Assembly: GCF_026625045.1 (NCBI RefSeq)
Contig: NZ_CP113089.1
Location: forward strand, 558,001 to 622,000
Length of the DNA: 64,000 bases
Direction: 5' to 3'
Source: Microcella daejeonensis
Lineage (GTDB): Bacteria > Actinomycetota > Actinomycetes > Actinomycetales > Microbacteriaceae
The translations under genes and the position numbers were made by a program. The notes under the pieces were generated by a model that was not told the origin of the DNA, searched no databases, and worked only from the letters and a program-made list of their open reading frames with translations. Below, piece after piece: positions 10,486 to 18,244 of this stretch. Position 1 is the stretch's first letter, and each line of letters starts with the position of its first letter.

Positions 10486-11229
10486 CTACTTCTTGCCCTG
10501 GGCGGCGACGGCCGCGGCGCCCGCGGCGGCGGCCTCCGGGTCGAGGTACTCGGCGGGCTTCACCGGGCGGAACGCGTCGTCGAGCTCGTAGACGAGCGGG
10601 ATGCCCGTGGGGATGTTGAGCGCCGCGATGTCGTCGTCGGCGATGCCGTCGAGGTGCTTCACGAGCGCGCGCAGCGAGTTGCCGTGGGCGGTGACGAGCA
10701 CGGGCGCACCGGTGGCGAGATCCTTCGTGATGTCGCTCTCCCAGTAGGGCAGCATGCGGTCGATCACGAGCTTGAGGCTCTCGGTGCGGGGCACCTCGCC
10801 GTCGATGCCCACGTAGCGGGGGTCGTGCACCTGGCTGTACTCGGCGTCGTCGTCGAGGGGCGGCGGCGGGGTGTCGAAGCTGCGGCGCCAGGTCATGAAG
10901 AGCTCCTCGCCGTGCTTCTCGAGGGTCTCGGCCTTGTTGAGCCCCTGCAGCGCTCCGTAGTGGCGCTCGTTGAGGCGCCAGCTGCGCTTGACCGGCAGCC
11001 AGTCGAGGTCGGCGACCTCGAGGGCGAGGTTCGCCGTGTGGATGGCGCGCTTGAGGAGGCTCGTGTACGACACGCGGGGCTCGAGACCGGAGGCCTTGAT
11101 GAGCTCGCCGGCCCGGCGCCCCTCCTCGCGGCCCTTCTCGGTCAGCTCGACGTCCACCCAGCCGGTGAAGATGTTCTTCTCGTTCCAGACGGAGTGGCCG
11201 TGGCGCAGCAGGATGAGGGTGTGGGTCAT
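10486..11229 (-). CDS. gpmA: 2,3-bisphosphoglycerate-dependent phosphoglycerate mutase
   Basis: Glycolytic enzyme that interconverts 3- and 2-phosphoglycerate through a phosphohistidine. 247 residues with the catalytic [20 protein letters not shown], the [14 protein letters not shown] loop, and the second catalytic His in [19 protein letters not shown]; this is the cofactor-dependent GpmA form. The ATG at 11229 follows TAGGCT by seven bases, so translation is probably leaderless. Genes of the gpm, senX3, regX3 and phoU types are close neighbours in many actinobacteria, as here. It is followed by the 2H-like gene. Confidence 0.96.
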   Translation of the reverse strand: MTHTLILLRHGHSVWNEKNIFTGWVDVELTEKGREEGRRAGELIKASGLEPRVSYTSLLKRAIHTANLALEVADLDWLPVKRSWRLNERHYGALQGLNKAETLEKHGEELFMTWRRSFDTPPPPLDDDAEYSQVHDPRYVGIDGEVPRTESLKLVIDRMLPYWESDITKDLATGAPVLVTAHGNSLRALVKHLDGIADDDIAALNIPTGIPLVYELDDAFRPVKPAEYLDPEAAAAGAAAVAAQGKK

Positions 11230-11236
11230 GTGCTCC

Positions 11237-11242
11237 AGCCTA
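11237..11242 (-). promoter_or_regulatory. Leaderless promoter -10 box of gpmA
   Basis: Minus-strand TAGGCT, then GGAGCAC (seven bases), then the gpmA ATG. Confidence 0.5.
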
Positions 11243-11312
11243 ACGAGCGCGGGGCATCCCGTCGGCGCCGGATCGGGCGGGCGGGGGCGGCCGCGCACGG
11301 GAGAATGGCGGC

Positions 11313-12152
11313 ATGGCCCGGCCGAGCAAAGCGCAGGGGCGGATCACCCGCGGCACGACCGGGGTCAACCGCCTGCGGCGCATGGACCGCTGGATCGCCG
11401 CCCACCCCGCCCTGCGCGAGGCCGCCGATCCGCTCGTCGTCGACCTCGGCTACGGCGCCTCGCACCGCACCCCCTCCGAGCTGCTCGACCGCCTGCGGCG
11501 GGTGCGCGACGACGTGCGCGTGGTCGGCATCGAGATCGACCCCGCCCGCGTCGAGGCCGCGCGGCCGTTCGCGCGTGAGGGACTGAGCTTCGAGCAGGGC
11601 GGCTTCGAGGTGCCGGTGGATGCCCGCCCCGCGGTCATCCGCGCCGCCAACGTGCTGCGGCAGTACGACGAGGCCGAGGTCGCCGCCGCCTGGGCGACCA
11701 TGCTCGCGCGCCTGCAGCCGGGCGGGATGCTGCTCGAGGGCACGTGCAACGAGGTCGGCCGGGTGGCGAGCTGGGTGGGTCTGCGCGCGGCGGCGCCGGC
11801 CGGCGCCGGTCGCCCCGCCGTCGCGGCCGGCCCCGAGACCTTCACGATCGCGCTGCACCTCGACTCGCTCGGCGGACCGGAGTCGCCGGAGGGGCCGAGC
11901 GTCGTCGCCGAGCGGCTGCCGAAGGCGCTCATCCACCGAAACGTGCCCGGCGAGCGCATCCACGCGCTGCTGCGCGAGCTCGACGCGCAGTGGGCGATGA
12001 ACGCGCCGCTCGCGACCTTCTCGGCCCGGCAGCGCTGGATCGCCGCGGTACAGGGGCTGCGCGCGACCGGCTGGCCCGTGCGCGACGGGGTCTCGCGGTG
12101 GCGGCTCGGCGAGCTCACCCTTCCGTGGGAGGCCGTGGCGCCGCGCGCCTGA
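11313..12152 (+). CDS. Class I SAM-dependent methyltransferase, substrate unknown
   Basis: Rossmann-fold methyltransferase-like protein of 279 residues. The SAM-binding motif I is [17 protein letters not shown] near residue 47, followed by an acidic end of strand 2 ([14 protein letters not shown]). Strand 4 and the following region ([34 protein letters not shown]) fit the fold. The C-terminal third is not typical and may bind the substrate. No gene partner points to the target. The ATG is preceded by GAGAAT six bases upstream, a possible leaderless promoter. Function beyond methyltransferase is not inferred. Confidence 0.75.
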   Translation: MARPSKAQGRITRGTTGVNRLRRMDRWIAAHPALREAADPLVVDLGYGASHRTPSELLDRLRRVRDDVRVVGIEIDPARVEAARPFAREGLSFEQGGFEVPVDARPAVIRAANVLRQYDEAEVAAAWATMLARLQPGGMLLEGTCNEVGRVASWVGLRAAAPAGAGRPAVAAGPETFTIALHLDSLGGPESPEGPSVVAERLPKALIHRNVPGERIHALLRELDAQWAMNAPLATFSARQRWIAAVQGLRATGWPVRDGVSRWRLGELTLPWEAVAPRA

Positions 12153-12189
12153 GCATCGCCGCGCGCGTCGAGTCGACCGCGGGAGGGCG

Positions 12190-13299
12190 CTAGATCGGCG
12201 GCAGCGCCTGCCGCGCCTCGTGCGGCTCGAGCCCCGAGACCACGAGCACGTCGAAGACGAGCCCGCGCAGCAGCACGACGACGACCTGATCGGGCACGCT
12301 CACCGCGCCGGGCACGGCCTCGGGGGTGAGCACCCCGGCGAGCGCGAGCCCGAGGATGCGCGCGCGATCGCGCTCGGCCCGATCCTCGACGCTGCGCCCG
12401 AGCGCCCGCACGATGACGGCCGTCTCGTCGAGCAGCGCCCCGAGCCCGGGCCGCTCGACGCCGTCGCGCACGAGCACGTCGATGCGGCGGGCGATCGAGC
12501 GCACGTGCCGGGTCACGAGGTCGGCGGCGGCGAGCTGCTCGGCCTCCGCGGCGAGCCGGGCGCGGCCCCCGCGCAACCAGGGCGAGTAGGTGGCGACGGC
12601 GCGGGCCGAGTCGAGCGACTCCGTCCACCCGTCGATGAGCGGCTGCGTGCGCCGGCTGCGGGCGAGGGCGAGATCCGCCGCGGCCGCGTCGCCCGTGCGA
12701 AGAGCCCCGGCGAGCCCGGTGATCGACTGATCGAGCAGGGAGAACAGCGCGCGCGACTCCCCCTTCGTCGCGAGCACGTCGAGCCGCGGGATGAGCGCGG
12801 TGACGAGCAGCGCGATCACCGCGCCGACGACGCCGTCGAGCGCGCGCTCGAACACGCCGCCCGGCGGCGCGGGCAGCACGGCCACGAGCATCGACTGCAC
12901 CGCGGCGGCGATCGCGAAGCCCGCCGAGGGCGACACGGCACGGGCGACCAGCAGGGCGAGGGCGAGGATGACGGCGATCTGCCACACCCCTCGGCCGAGC
13001 ACCGTCACGAGGAGGGCGGCGACGATGATGCCCACCAGGATCCCGACCACGGTCTCGAGCACGCGCCGCGGCCGGGCGTCGCGGGCGAGACCGAGCGCGC
13101 TGATGACGACCGTCACGGCGACGAGGGGCACCTCGTGGCCGAGCACGTAGTGGGCGACGGAGTACGCGCCGACGGCGGCCACGACGATCTGCAGGATGGC
13201 GGGCAGCGAGCGCAGCACCCGCTGCGCGGCGGCACGGGCATCCATGCGGCGACGGATGCGCCGCTCGAGCCGCCGCATCGGATCGCCCATGGCGGGCAC
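12190..13299 (-). CDS. FUSC-family membrane protein (aromatic acid exporter type)
   Basis: Integral membrane protein of 369 residues with about six predicted helices in its first half (for example LPAILQIVVAAVGAYSV, VLETVVGILVGIIVAALL, IAVILALALLVARAV). A cytoplasmic helical C-terminal half follows, the layout of the fusaric-acid/aromatic-acid exporter superfamily. The substrate is unknown. It is the last gene of a tight minus-strand run starting at 15447; only four bases separate its start from the ygfZ stop. The link to YgfZ and FABP is by transcription, not by known biochemistry. Confidence 0.8.
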   Translation of the reverse strand: MPAMGDPMRRLERRIRRRMDARAAAQRVLRSLPAILQIVVAAVGAYSVAHYVLGHEVPLVAVTVVISALGLARDARPRRVLETVVGILVGIIVAALLVTVLGRGVWQIAVILALALLVARAVSPSAGFAIAAAVQSMLVAVLPAPPGGVFERALDGVVGAVIALLVTALIPRLDVLATKGESRALFSLLDQSITGLAGALRTGDAAAADLALARSRRTQPLIDGWTESLDSARAVATYSPWLRGGRARLAAEAEQLAAADLVTRHVRSIARRIDVLVRDGVERPGLGALLDETAVIVRALGRSVEDRAERDRARILGLALAGVLTPEAVPGAVSVPDQVVVVLLRGLVFDVLVVSGLEPHEARQALPPI

Positions 13300-13303
13300 G
13301 GCT

Positions 13304-14461
13304 CTAGCGCCGCACGGCGCCGAGGCGGGGGATGCGCGGCACCCCGGCGGTCGCCCCCGCGGTCGGCGGCACGATCGTCTGCTGCGCCGCGGCGACGGGC
13401 ACGACCTCGTCGGTCGGCGAGCCCTCGGCGTCGCGCACGACGGCGGGCACGGTCAGCGGCGCGGCCTCGTCGAGGGAGCGCTTGACGACGGCGAGACCGA
13501 TCGGCCCGAGCTCGTGGTGGCGGGCGCTCGAGGTGAGGCGGCCGACCTCGACGTCGCCGGCGAGCACCGCCGAGCCGGGCTCGGGCAGCACCGAGGCGGA
13601 GCCGTCGAGGTGCAGCATGACGAGCCGGCGCGGCGGGTGGCCGAGGTTGTGCACCTTCGCCACCGTCTCCTGCCCGCGGTAGCAGCCCTTCGACAGGTGC
13701 ACGGCCGAGCGCAGCCAGTCCAGTTCGTGCGGGATGCTGCGCTCATCGGCGTCGTTCAGGCGCGGCCGCCAGGCGGCCACGCGCAGCGCTTCGAGCGCGA
13801 GCGCGCCGGCCACGGCGACCTCGCCGCTGCGCACCCGCTCGGCGAGCGCCGGCAGCTCGGATCGCGGCACCAGCAGCTCGACGGCCGCGTAGCCCGCGGC
13901 CGGGTGCCCCTCGGCGGCGGCGTACTGCCAGCCGCCGTCGCGCACGGCGACCCAGGGGTCGCGCCACAGCAGCGGCTGCCCGTTCGGGGCGGCGGGCTCG
14001 ACCAGCAGGGCGGCGTCGGCGGGCAGCAGCTGCCCGAGTGTCGCCCACTCGGCGCTGACGTTGGCGACCTCGACGCGCATCATGAAGCGCATGCGGTCGA
14101 ACCAGGCCGCGAGCGGCGCGGCCTGCGCGGCGTCGACGAGCATCCAGGTGGTGACGCCGTCGTCGATGAGGCGGATGCTGTGCTCGAGCCGGCCCTGGGG
14201 GTCGAGCAGCAGCGTCTCGGCGCTGCCTCCGGCCTCGAGCGTCGCGACCGCCTGCGAGGTGAGCGAGTCGATCCAGCTCAGGCGGTCGGGGCCGGTGACG
14301 GTGACGACGCCGCGGTCGGAGAGGTCGACGATCGCGCGGCCCTGCTCGAGCATCCGCTGCTCGGCGACGGGCTCGCCGTAGTGGTCGGCCGTACCGGCGG
14401 GACCGGCGACGGCACCGGGGAGCGTCAGGAGCGGGGAGGCCAGCGCCGACGACTCACTCAA
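13304..14461 (-). CDS. ygfZ: Folate-binding protein YgfZ (GcvT-like, Fe-S cluster maintenance)
   Basis: Tetrahydrofolate-binding protein related to the glycine-cleavage T protein, needed for maturation or repair of some iron-sulfur enzymes. 385 residues; the diagnostic motif KGCYRGQETVAKVHN is present near residue 240, including its cysteine, with a GcvT-type N-terminal domain (VDLSDRGVVTVTGPDRLSWIDSL). The only start that fits is TTG at 14461, overlapping the FABP stop by 8 bases. The C-terminal tail is Pro/Ala-rich. YgfZ next to FABP is also the mycobacterial arrangement, as I recall it. Confidence 0.92.
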   Translation of the reverse strand: MSESSALASPLLTLPGAVAGPAGTADHYGEPVAEQRMLEQGRAIVDLSDRGVVTVTGPDRLSWIDSLTSQAVATLEAGGSAETLLLDPQGRLEHSIRLIDDGVTTWMLVDAAQAAPLAAWFDRMRFMMRVEVANVSAEWATLGQLLPADAALLVEPAAPNGQPLLWRDPWVAVRDGGWQYAAAEGHPAAGYAAVELLVPRSELPALAERVRSGEVAVAGALALEALRVAAWRPRLNDADERSIPHELDWLRSAVHLSKGCYRGQETVAKVHNLGHPPRRLVMLHLDGSASVLPEPGSAVLAGDVEVGRLTSSARHHELGPIGLAVVKRSLDEAAPLTVPAVVRDAEGSPTDEVVPVAAAQQTIVPPTAGATAGVPRIPRLGAVRR

Positions 14462-15050
14462 CGCGGTTCAGCGTTCCCGAGGCGTGCGTGCGCAGGTCGT
14501 TGCCGAGCGCGGCGATGTCCCACGCCCACAGCAGGCGGCCGTCGACGAGTCCGTAGAGGCGCGTGGCCGCGGCGTACTCCTTGGCGCTCGCCGAGCGCAT
14601 GACGGCGTCGGTCTGCAGGTCGATGCGGGCCCCGCCGACGGTGCCGAGGTAGAGCTCGCTGACGCCGCCGGGGTGGATGACCGCCACCTCGACCTCGAAG
14701 GCGCCGTCGGGGCGGCGCAGGGTCTCGACCGCCTCGGCGTCGGGGTAGGGCGCGGCGCCGACGCCCGGCAGCATGCCCGGGCCCGGGTCGCCGGGCTGCG
14801 CGGGGCGGTGCAGACGCCAGTAGCCGGCCTCGGCGTTGAGCGGCGTCTGGCTCTCGTCGAGCAGCCACGTGGTGGAGGAGTAGTTGAGGTAGTGCTGGCC
14901 GTCGTGGCTGAAGCTCACGCGCTGGCCGAACTCGTGCTCGCGCACGGTGCCCGCGTCGTCGTAGTGGACGACGCCGGTGCCCTCCCAGACTCCGATGAGC
15001 CACGAGAGGGGGACGAGCTCGGCGGGCAGGGTCGTGTCGAGGGAGAACAC
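14454..15050 (-). CDS. FABP-family protein, nitrobindin-like heme beta-barrel
   Basis: Small cytoplasmic beta-barrel of 198 residues related to nitrobindins, ferric-heme proteins that react with nitric oxide or peroxynitrite. Seen: the N-terminal LIGVWEGTGVV motif (GxWxGxG), alternating strands such as HDGQHYLNYSSTTW, and near the C-terminus a His in DLRTHASGTLNRV at the place where nitrobindins ligate heme. A GTG start fits. It lies 15 bases downstream of a 36-codon membrane-peptide gene and overlaps ygfZ. Heme binding is inferred from the family. Confidence 0.85.
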   Translation of the reverse strand: MFSLDTTLPAELVPLSWLIGVWEGTGVVHYDDAGTVREHEFGQRVSFSHDGQHYLNYSSTTWLLDESQTPLNAEAGYWRLHRPAQPGDPGPGMLPGVGAAPYPDAEAVETLRRPDGAFEVEVAVIHPGGVSELYLGTVGGARIDLQTDAVMRSASAKEYAAATRLYGLVDGRLLWAWDIAALGNDLRTHASGTLNRVE

Positions 15051-15065
15051 GGCTGGGTGCTGGCC

Positions 15066-15176
15066 CTAGCGCTGGCCGCGGTAGAGGTTGCGCAGCACCA
15101 CGAGCGAGACGCCGCCGATGGCGAGCGACGCGAGCCCCAGGAGTCCGAGGAAGAAGATTTCTAGCGCGAGCAGCAT
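15066..15176 (-). CDS. 36-residue single-span membrane peptide
   Basis: Very short ORF encoding one hydrophobic helix (LALEIFFLGLLGLASLAIGG) followed by a basic tail RNLYRGQR, so probably a membrane peptide with its C-terminus inside. It is supported by context: it starts four bases after the stop of the upstream membrane-protein gene and ends 15 bases before the FABP start, filling the gap exactly. GATGAGGT precedes the ATG as a weak ribosome-binding site. No function is recognised. Confidence 0.6.
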   Translation of the reverse strand: MLLALEIFFLGLLGLASLAIGGVSLVVLRNLYRGQR

Positions 15177-15180
15177 GACC

Positions 15181-15447
15181 TCATCCTACGCCCGCGAGGA
15201 TGAGGATGAGCCCGGAGGCGAGCGCCATGAGCAGGATGATGCCCGTCACCGTGACGAGCATCCGGCGCACCAGTCCCTCCTTCGTCTGCAGGCTGACCTG
15301 GATGAGGAAGGTGAGCAGCACCGCGCCCGCCGCGATGACCGCGAGCGAGCCGGCCCGCTCATCGGCCTCGACGAGCAGCAGCAGGGCGATCACGCCCCCG
15401 ACGACGGCGAGCCAGACCGGCAGTGCGGTGGCCAGGGTGCGCGACAT
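15181..15447 (-). CDS. Small hypothetical membrane protein
   Basis: 88 residues with three hydrophobic segments: ALPVWLAVVGGVIALLLLV, AVIAAGAVLLTFLIQVSL and LVTVTGIILLMALASGLILIL, separated by short charged loops. I do not recognise the family. It opens a five-gene run (this gene, 36-residue peptide, FABP, ygfZ, FUSC). A TAGCAT box six bases before the ATG points to a leaderless start. Confidence 0.7.
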   Translation of the reverse strand: MSRTLATALPVWLAVVGGVIALLLLVEADERAGSLAVIAAGAVLLTFLIQVSLQTKEGLVRRMLVTVTGIILLMALASGLILILAGVG

Positions 15448-15453
15448 GACCCC

Positions 15454-15459
15454 ATGCTA
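15454..15459 (-). promoter_or_regulatory. Leaderless promoter -10 box of the FABP/ygfZ run
   Basis: Minus-strand TAGCAT, six bases (GGGGTC), then the ATG of the small membrane protein gene. Confidence 0.5.
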
Positions 15460-15497
15460 GGGCGCGGCTACACTGGCCAGAACACCCTGGAGGACGA

Positions 15498-16187
15498 GTG
15501 GCCCAGCTTCTGATCCTGACCTCGCAGGGGAACGCCGACGTTCTCCCCGCGCTCGGTCTGCTCAGCCACCGTGCTCGTGCGATCCCCGCCGAGCCGGCCG
15601 CGCTCGTCGGCGCGCCGCCGGCCGACGCCATCCTCGTGGACGCGCGGTTCGATCTCGCCGCGGCGAAGGGCCTGTGCAAGATCCTCACCGCGACCGGCGC
15701 GGGCTCGCCCATCATCGTCGTGCTCACCGAGGGCGGCCTCACGGCCGTCAACGCCGAGTGGGGCATCGACGACGTCATGCTCGACACCGCGGGGCCCGCC
15801 GAGGTGGATGCCCGGCTGCGGCTCGCGATCGGCCGCCAGACCCGCGATGCCGCGGGGGCGAGCACGATCCGCGCCTCCGGCGTCGTCATCGACGAGGCGA
15901 GCTACTCGGCCAAGGTGCACGGCCGCACGCTCGACCTCACGTTCAAGGAGTTCGAGCTGCTGCGATTCCTCGCCGGGCATCCCAGCCGCGTCTTCACCCG
16001 CGAGCAGCTGCTCAGCGAGGTCTGGGGCTACGACTACTTCGGCGGCACGCGCACGGTCGACGTGCACGTGCGGCGCCTTCGCGCGAAGCTCGGCGACATG
16101 GAGTCGCTCATCGGCACCGTGCGCAACGTCGGCTACCGCTTCACCCTGCACGAGGACGAGCCCGAGGTCTCGCAGCTGCAGGCCTAG
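15498..16187 (+). CDS. Orphan OmpR-type regulator, GlnR-like, with atypical receiver
   Basis: Transcription regulator of 229 residues. The C-terminal winged helix is intact ([42 protein letters not shown]). The N-terminal receiver is degenerate: the strand that normally ends in an acidic pair reads LLILTSQ, and the lysine-containing loop is missing, although an Asp remains at 48 (ILVDARFD). Such receivers work without phosphorylation, as in actinobacterial GlnR, the nitrogen regulator, which is the closest assignment. No kinase is adjacent. Start GTG at 15498 with GGAGG at 15489-15493; TACACT near 15470 is a likely -10. Confidence 0.75.
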   Translation: MAQLLILTSQGNADVLPALGLLSHRARAIPAEPAALVGAPPADAILVDARFDLAAAKGLCKILTATGAGSPIIVVLTEGGLTAVNAEWGIDDVMLDTAGPAEVDARLRLAIGRQTRDAAGASTIRASGVVIDEASYSAKVHGRTLDLTFKEFELLRFLAGHPSRVFTREQLLSEVWGYDYFGGTRTVDVHVRRLRAKLGDMESLIGTVRNVGYRFTLHEDEPEVSQLQA

Positions 16188-16207
16188 GGCTCCGGCCCGC
16201 CGTCATC

Positions 16208-16855
16208 TCAGCCGCGCGCTCCGACCGCCGGTTCGCGGATGCCCGCCACGAGCGCCTCGACGCGCTCGACGATCTCGTCCCGGATGGCGCGCAGTCCCTC
16301 GCGGCCGGAGGCGGCCGGGTCGGCCACCTCCCAATCCTCGTAGTGCCGCCCCGGCAGCACGGGGCAGGCGTCGCCGCAGCCCATCGTGATGACGTAGTCG
16401 GCGCCGCGCACGAGGTCGTCGGTGAGCGGCTTCGGGTACTCGTCGACCACGGGGACGCCGATCTCGTCGAGCACCTCGGCGACGGCGGGGATGATGCGCC
16501 CTGCCGGGTCGGAGCCCGCGCTCATGACGACGACCTCGTCGCCGGCGAGCGCGCGCAGCACGGCCGCGGCGAGCTGGGAGCGGCCGGAGTTCTCGACGCA
16601 GACGAAGAGCACGGAGGGGACGCCGTCGTGCTCGGCCGCCTCGGCCCGCACGATGGCGGCGAGGCGGTCGGCGGCGAAGTGCGCGGTCAGCGAGGGCAGG
16701 AACCGGGTGATCCTCGCCCCGCGCGCGAGCAGGCGGTAGCTGTCGTCGACGACGGCCTGCACGGTCTCGGGCCCGACGACGCCGCGGTACCGGCGCGCGA
16801 GACGGCCGGCGATGCGGCGCGCGACATCGGGCACCTCGAGGGGCGCGGCGCTCAT
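16208..16855 (-). CDS. arsC: Arsenate reductase/LMW phosphatase with N-terminal three-helix domain
   Basis: Probable arsenate reductase of the low-molecular-weight tyrosine phosphatase fold; 215 residues. A helical domain of about 75 residues (DSYRLLARGARITRFLPSL) precedes the catalytic domain. The latter has the P-loop VCVENSGRSQLAAA with the nucleophilic Cys and Arg, and two further cysteines in ITMGCGDACPVLPG that could form the redox relay. It reduces arsenate to arsenite using thioredoxin or mycothiol/mycoredoxin; the reductant cannot be decided. It shares one base with the stop of the upstream arsC (TGATG). It resembles the last two thirds of the ArsR-ArsC fusion, suggesting duplication. 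Confidence 0.85.
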   Translation of the reverse strand: MSAAPLEVPDVARRIAGRLARRYRGVVGPETVQAVVDDSYRLLARGARITRFLPSLTAHFAADRLAAIVRAEAAEHDGVPSVLFVCVENSGRSQLAAAVLRALAGDEVVVMSAGSDPAGRIIPAVAEVLDEIGVPVVDEYPKPLTDDLVRGADYVITMGCGDACPVLPGRHYEDWEVADPAASGREGLRAIRDEIVERVEALVAGIREPAVGARG

Positions 16856-17265
16856 CAGGCGGGCAGGATCTCGGCGAGGAGGGTCTGGATGCGGCCCTTG
16901 ATCTCGTCGCGGATGGGGCGCACCGACTCGATGCCCTGCCCGGCCGGGTCGTCGAGCTCCCAGTCCTCGTAGCGCTTGCCGGGGAAGATCGGGCAGGCGT
17001 CGCCGCAGCCCATCGTGATGACGACGTCGCTCTCCTTCACAGCCTCGACGGTGAGCACCTTCGGCACGTTGTGCGCGATGTCGATGCCCTCCTCGGCCAT
17101 GGCCTCGATGGCGACCGGGTTGATCTGATCCTTCGGGGCGGAGCCGGCGGAGAGCACCTGCACGCGGTCGCCCGCGAGGTGCTGGAGGTAGCCGGCGGCC
17201 ATCTGGGAGCGGCCCGCGTTGTGCACGCAGACGAAGAGGACGGTGGGGGTCGCGGTGTCGGTCAT
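16855..17265 (-). CDS. arsC: Arsenate reductase ArsC, single-domain
   Basis: 136-residue arsenate reductase of the phosphatase-like fold: P-loop FVCVHNAGRSQMAAGYL, catalytic Asp region DWELDDPAGQ, and two extra cysteines in VITMGCGDACPIFPG. I use ATG 17265 (MTDTATP) instead of an ATG four codons earlier, because the -10 box TATGCT at 17273-17278 lies seven bases before it and overlaps the earlier codon. The ATAGA-N6-TCTAT palindrome overlaps this promoter, so the gene should be repressed by the ArsR fusion encoded next to it. It is followed directly by the second arsC. Confidence 0.9.
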   Translation of the reverse strand: MTDTATPTVLFVCVHNAGRSQMAAGYLQHLAGDRVQVLSAGSAPKDQINPVAIEAMAEEGIDIAHNVPKVLTVEAVKESDVVITMGCGDACPIFPGKRYEDWELDDPAGQGIESVRPIRDEIKGRIQTLLAEILPA

Positions 17266-17275
17266 GATCCAAAGC

Positions 17276-17291
17276 ATAGACCAGCATCTAT
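17276..17291. promoter_or_regulatory. Putative ArsR operator overlapping the arsC promoter
   Basis: Inverted repeat ATAGA (17276-17280), six bases, TCTAT (17287-17291). It overlaps the -10 box of arsC (17273-17278, minus strand) and the stop codon of the fusion gene. The same arms and spacing occur at 18207-18222. Confidence 0.6.
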
Positions 17292-18208
17292 ACTTTCGGA
17301 AGCACCGGGTCCGTCGTCGGGAGGAGCTCGGCGAGCAGCGCTCTCACGCGGCCGTCGATGTCGTCGCGGATCGCGGCCACCTCGGCGGCGGTGCGCCCCA
17401 CCGGATCCTCGACCGCCCAGTCGAGGTACCGACGACCCGGGTAGACGGGGCACGCATCGCCGCAGCCCATCGTCACGACGACGTCGGCCGCGCGCACCAC
17501 CTCGTCGGTGAGCGGCTTCGGGAACTCGCCGCCGAGCGGCACCCCGATCGCGTCGAGCGCCGAGACGACCGAGCCCCGCACGGCCTCGGCCGGCGCGCTG
17601 CCCGCGGTGCGCACGCGCACCCGGTCGCCGGCGAGATGCTTCAGGATCGCGGCGGCCAGTTGCGATCGCCCCGCGTTCTGCACGCAGACGAACAGCACCT
17701 CGGGCGGCGCCCCGTCGACCCGCGGCTCCGAGGCGCGCGCGAGAGCACTCAGGCGATCCGCCGCGAAGCGGGCGGTGAGCGAGGGCAGGTAGCGGGTGAT
17801 GCGCGCGCGCTCGGCGAGCAGGTCGTAGCTCTCGAGCACGTAGCGCTCGATCGTCTCGCGCGAGAAGGATCCGGCGAAGCGGTCGGCGAGGTCGCCGATC
17901 ATGCGCTGCAGCAGCTGCCCGCTCACGCGGGTCGGGGCCGCCGGGGCGATGAGCGCCTCGAGCTGCTCGCGCCGGGCATCCACCACCGCGTAGAAGGCGC
18001 GGCGCCCGTCGGGGGTGCGCTCGACCAGGCCCGCCCCGTGCAGCAGGCGCAGGTGGTGCGAGACCGTGGGCTGCCGCAGCTGCAGCAGCTCGGCCAGGCG
18101 CCCGACGGTCTCGCGGCCCTCGGGTGCGGCGAGCAGCAGGCGCAGCAGCGCCGCGCGCGTCGGATCGGAGACGAGCCGCAGCTCCTCGCTCTCCGTCGAC
18201 ATTCGCAT
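17288..18208 (-). CDS. ArsR regulator fused to three-helix domain and ArsC arsenate reductase
   Basis: A 306-residue fusion. Residues about 1-100 are an ArsR/SmtB winged helix (LRLVSDPTRAALLRLLLAAPE; LLQLRQPTVSHHLRLLHGAGL). A helical linker domain follows (ESYDLLAERARITRYLPSL), the same type as in the downstream arsC. Residues about 165-306 are a complete ArsC: P-loop VCVQNAGRSQLAAA and TMGCGDACPVYPG. One protein could therefore sense arsenite and also make it. Classical Cys-Val-Cys arsenite sites are not evident in the ArsR part, so the sensing site is unknown. The start ATG 18208 follows TAGACT by seven bases (leaderless). Confidence 0.85.
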   Translation of the reverse strand: MRMSTESEELRLVSDPTRAALLRLLLAAPEGRETVGRLAELLQLRQPTVSHHLRLLHGAGLVERTPDGRRAFYAVVDARREQLEALIAPAAPTRVSGQLLQRMIGDLADRFAGSFSRETIERYVLESYDLLAERARITRYLPSLTARFAADRLSALARASEPRVDGAPPEVLFVCVQNAGRSQLAAAILKHLAGDRVRVRTAGSAPAEAVRGSVVSALDAIGVPLGGEFPKPLTDEVVRAADVVVTMGCGDACPVYPGRRYLDWAVEDPVGRTAAEVAAIRDDIDGRVRALLAELLPTTDPVLPKV

Positions 18209-18222
18209 AGATGCGAGTCTAT
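18207..18222. promoter_or_regulatory. Putative ArsR operator between the ArsR-ArsC fusion and the MIP channel
   Basis: Inverted repeat ATAGA (18207-18211), TGCGAG, TCTAT (18218-18222). It covers the fusion gene's -10 (AGTCTA at 18216-18221 on +) and start codon, and lies about where the -35 of the channel gene would be (its -10, TATGCT, is at 18233-18238). One site could therefore control both directions. Confidence 0.65.
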
Positions 18223-18232
18223 CCGATTCGCC

Positions 18233-18238
18233 TATGCT
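18233..18238 (+). promoter_or_regulatory. Leaderless promoter -10 box of the MIP channel gene
   Basis: TATGCT followed by six bases and GTG at 18245. No ribosome-binding site fits between them, which decides this GTG as the start. Confidence 0.6.
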
Positions 18239-18244
18239 GGCGAC

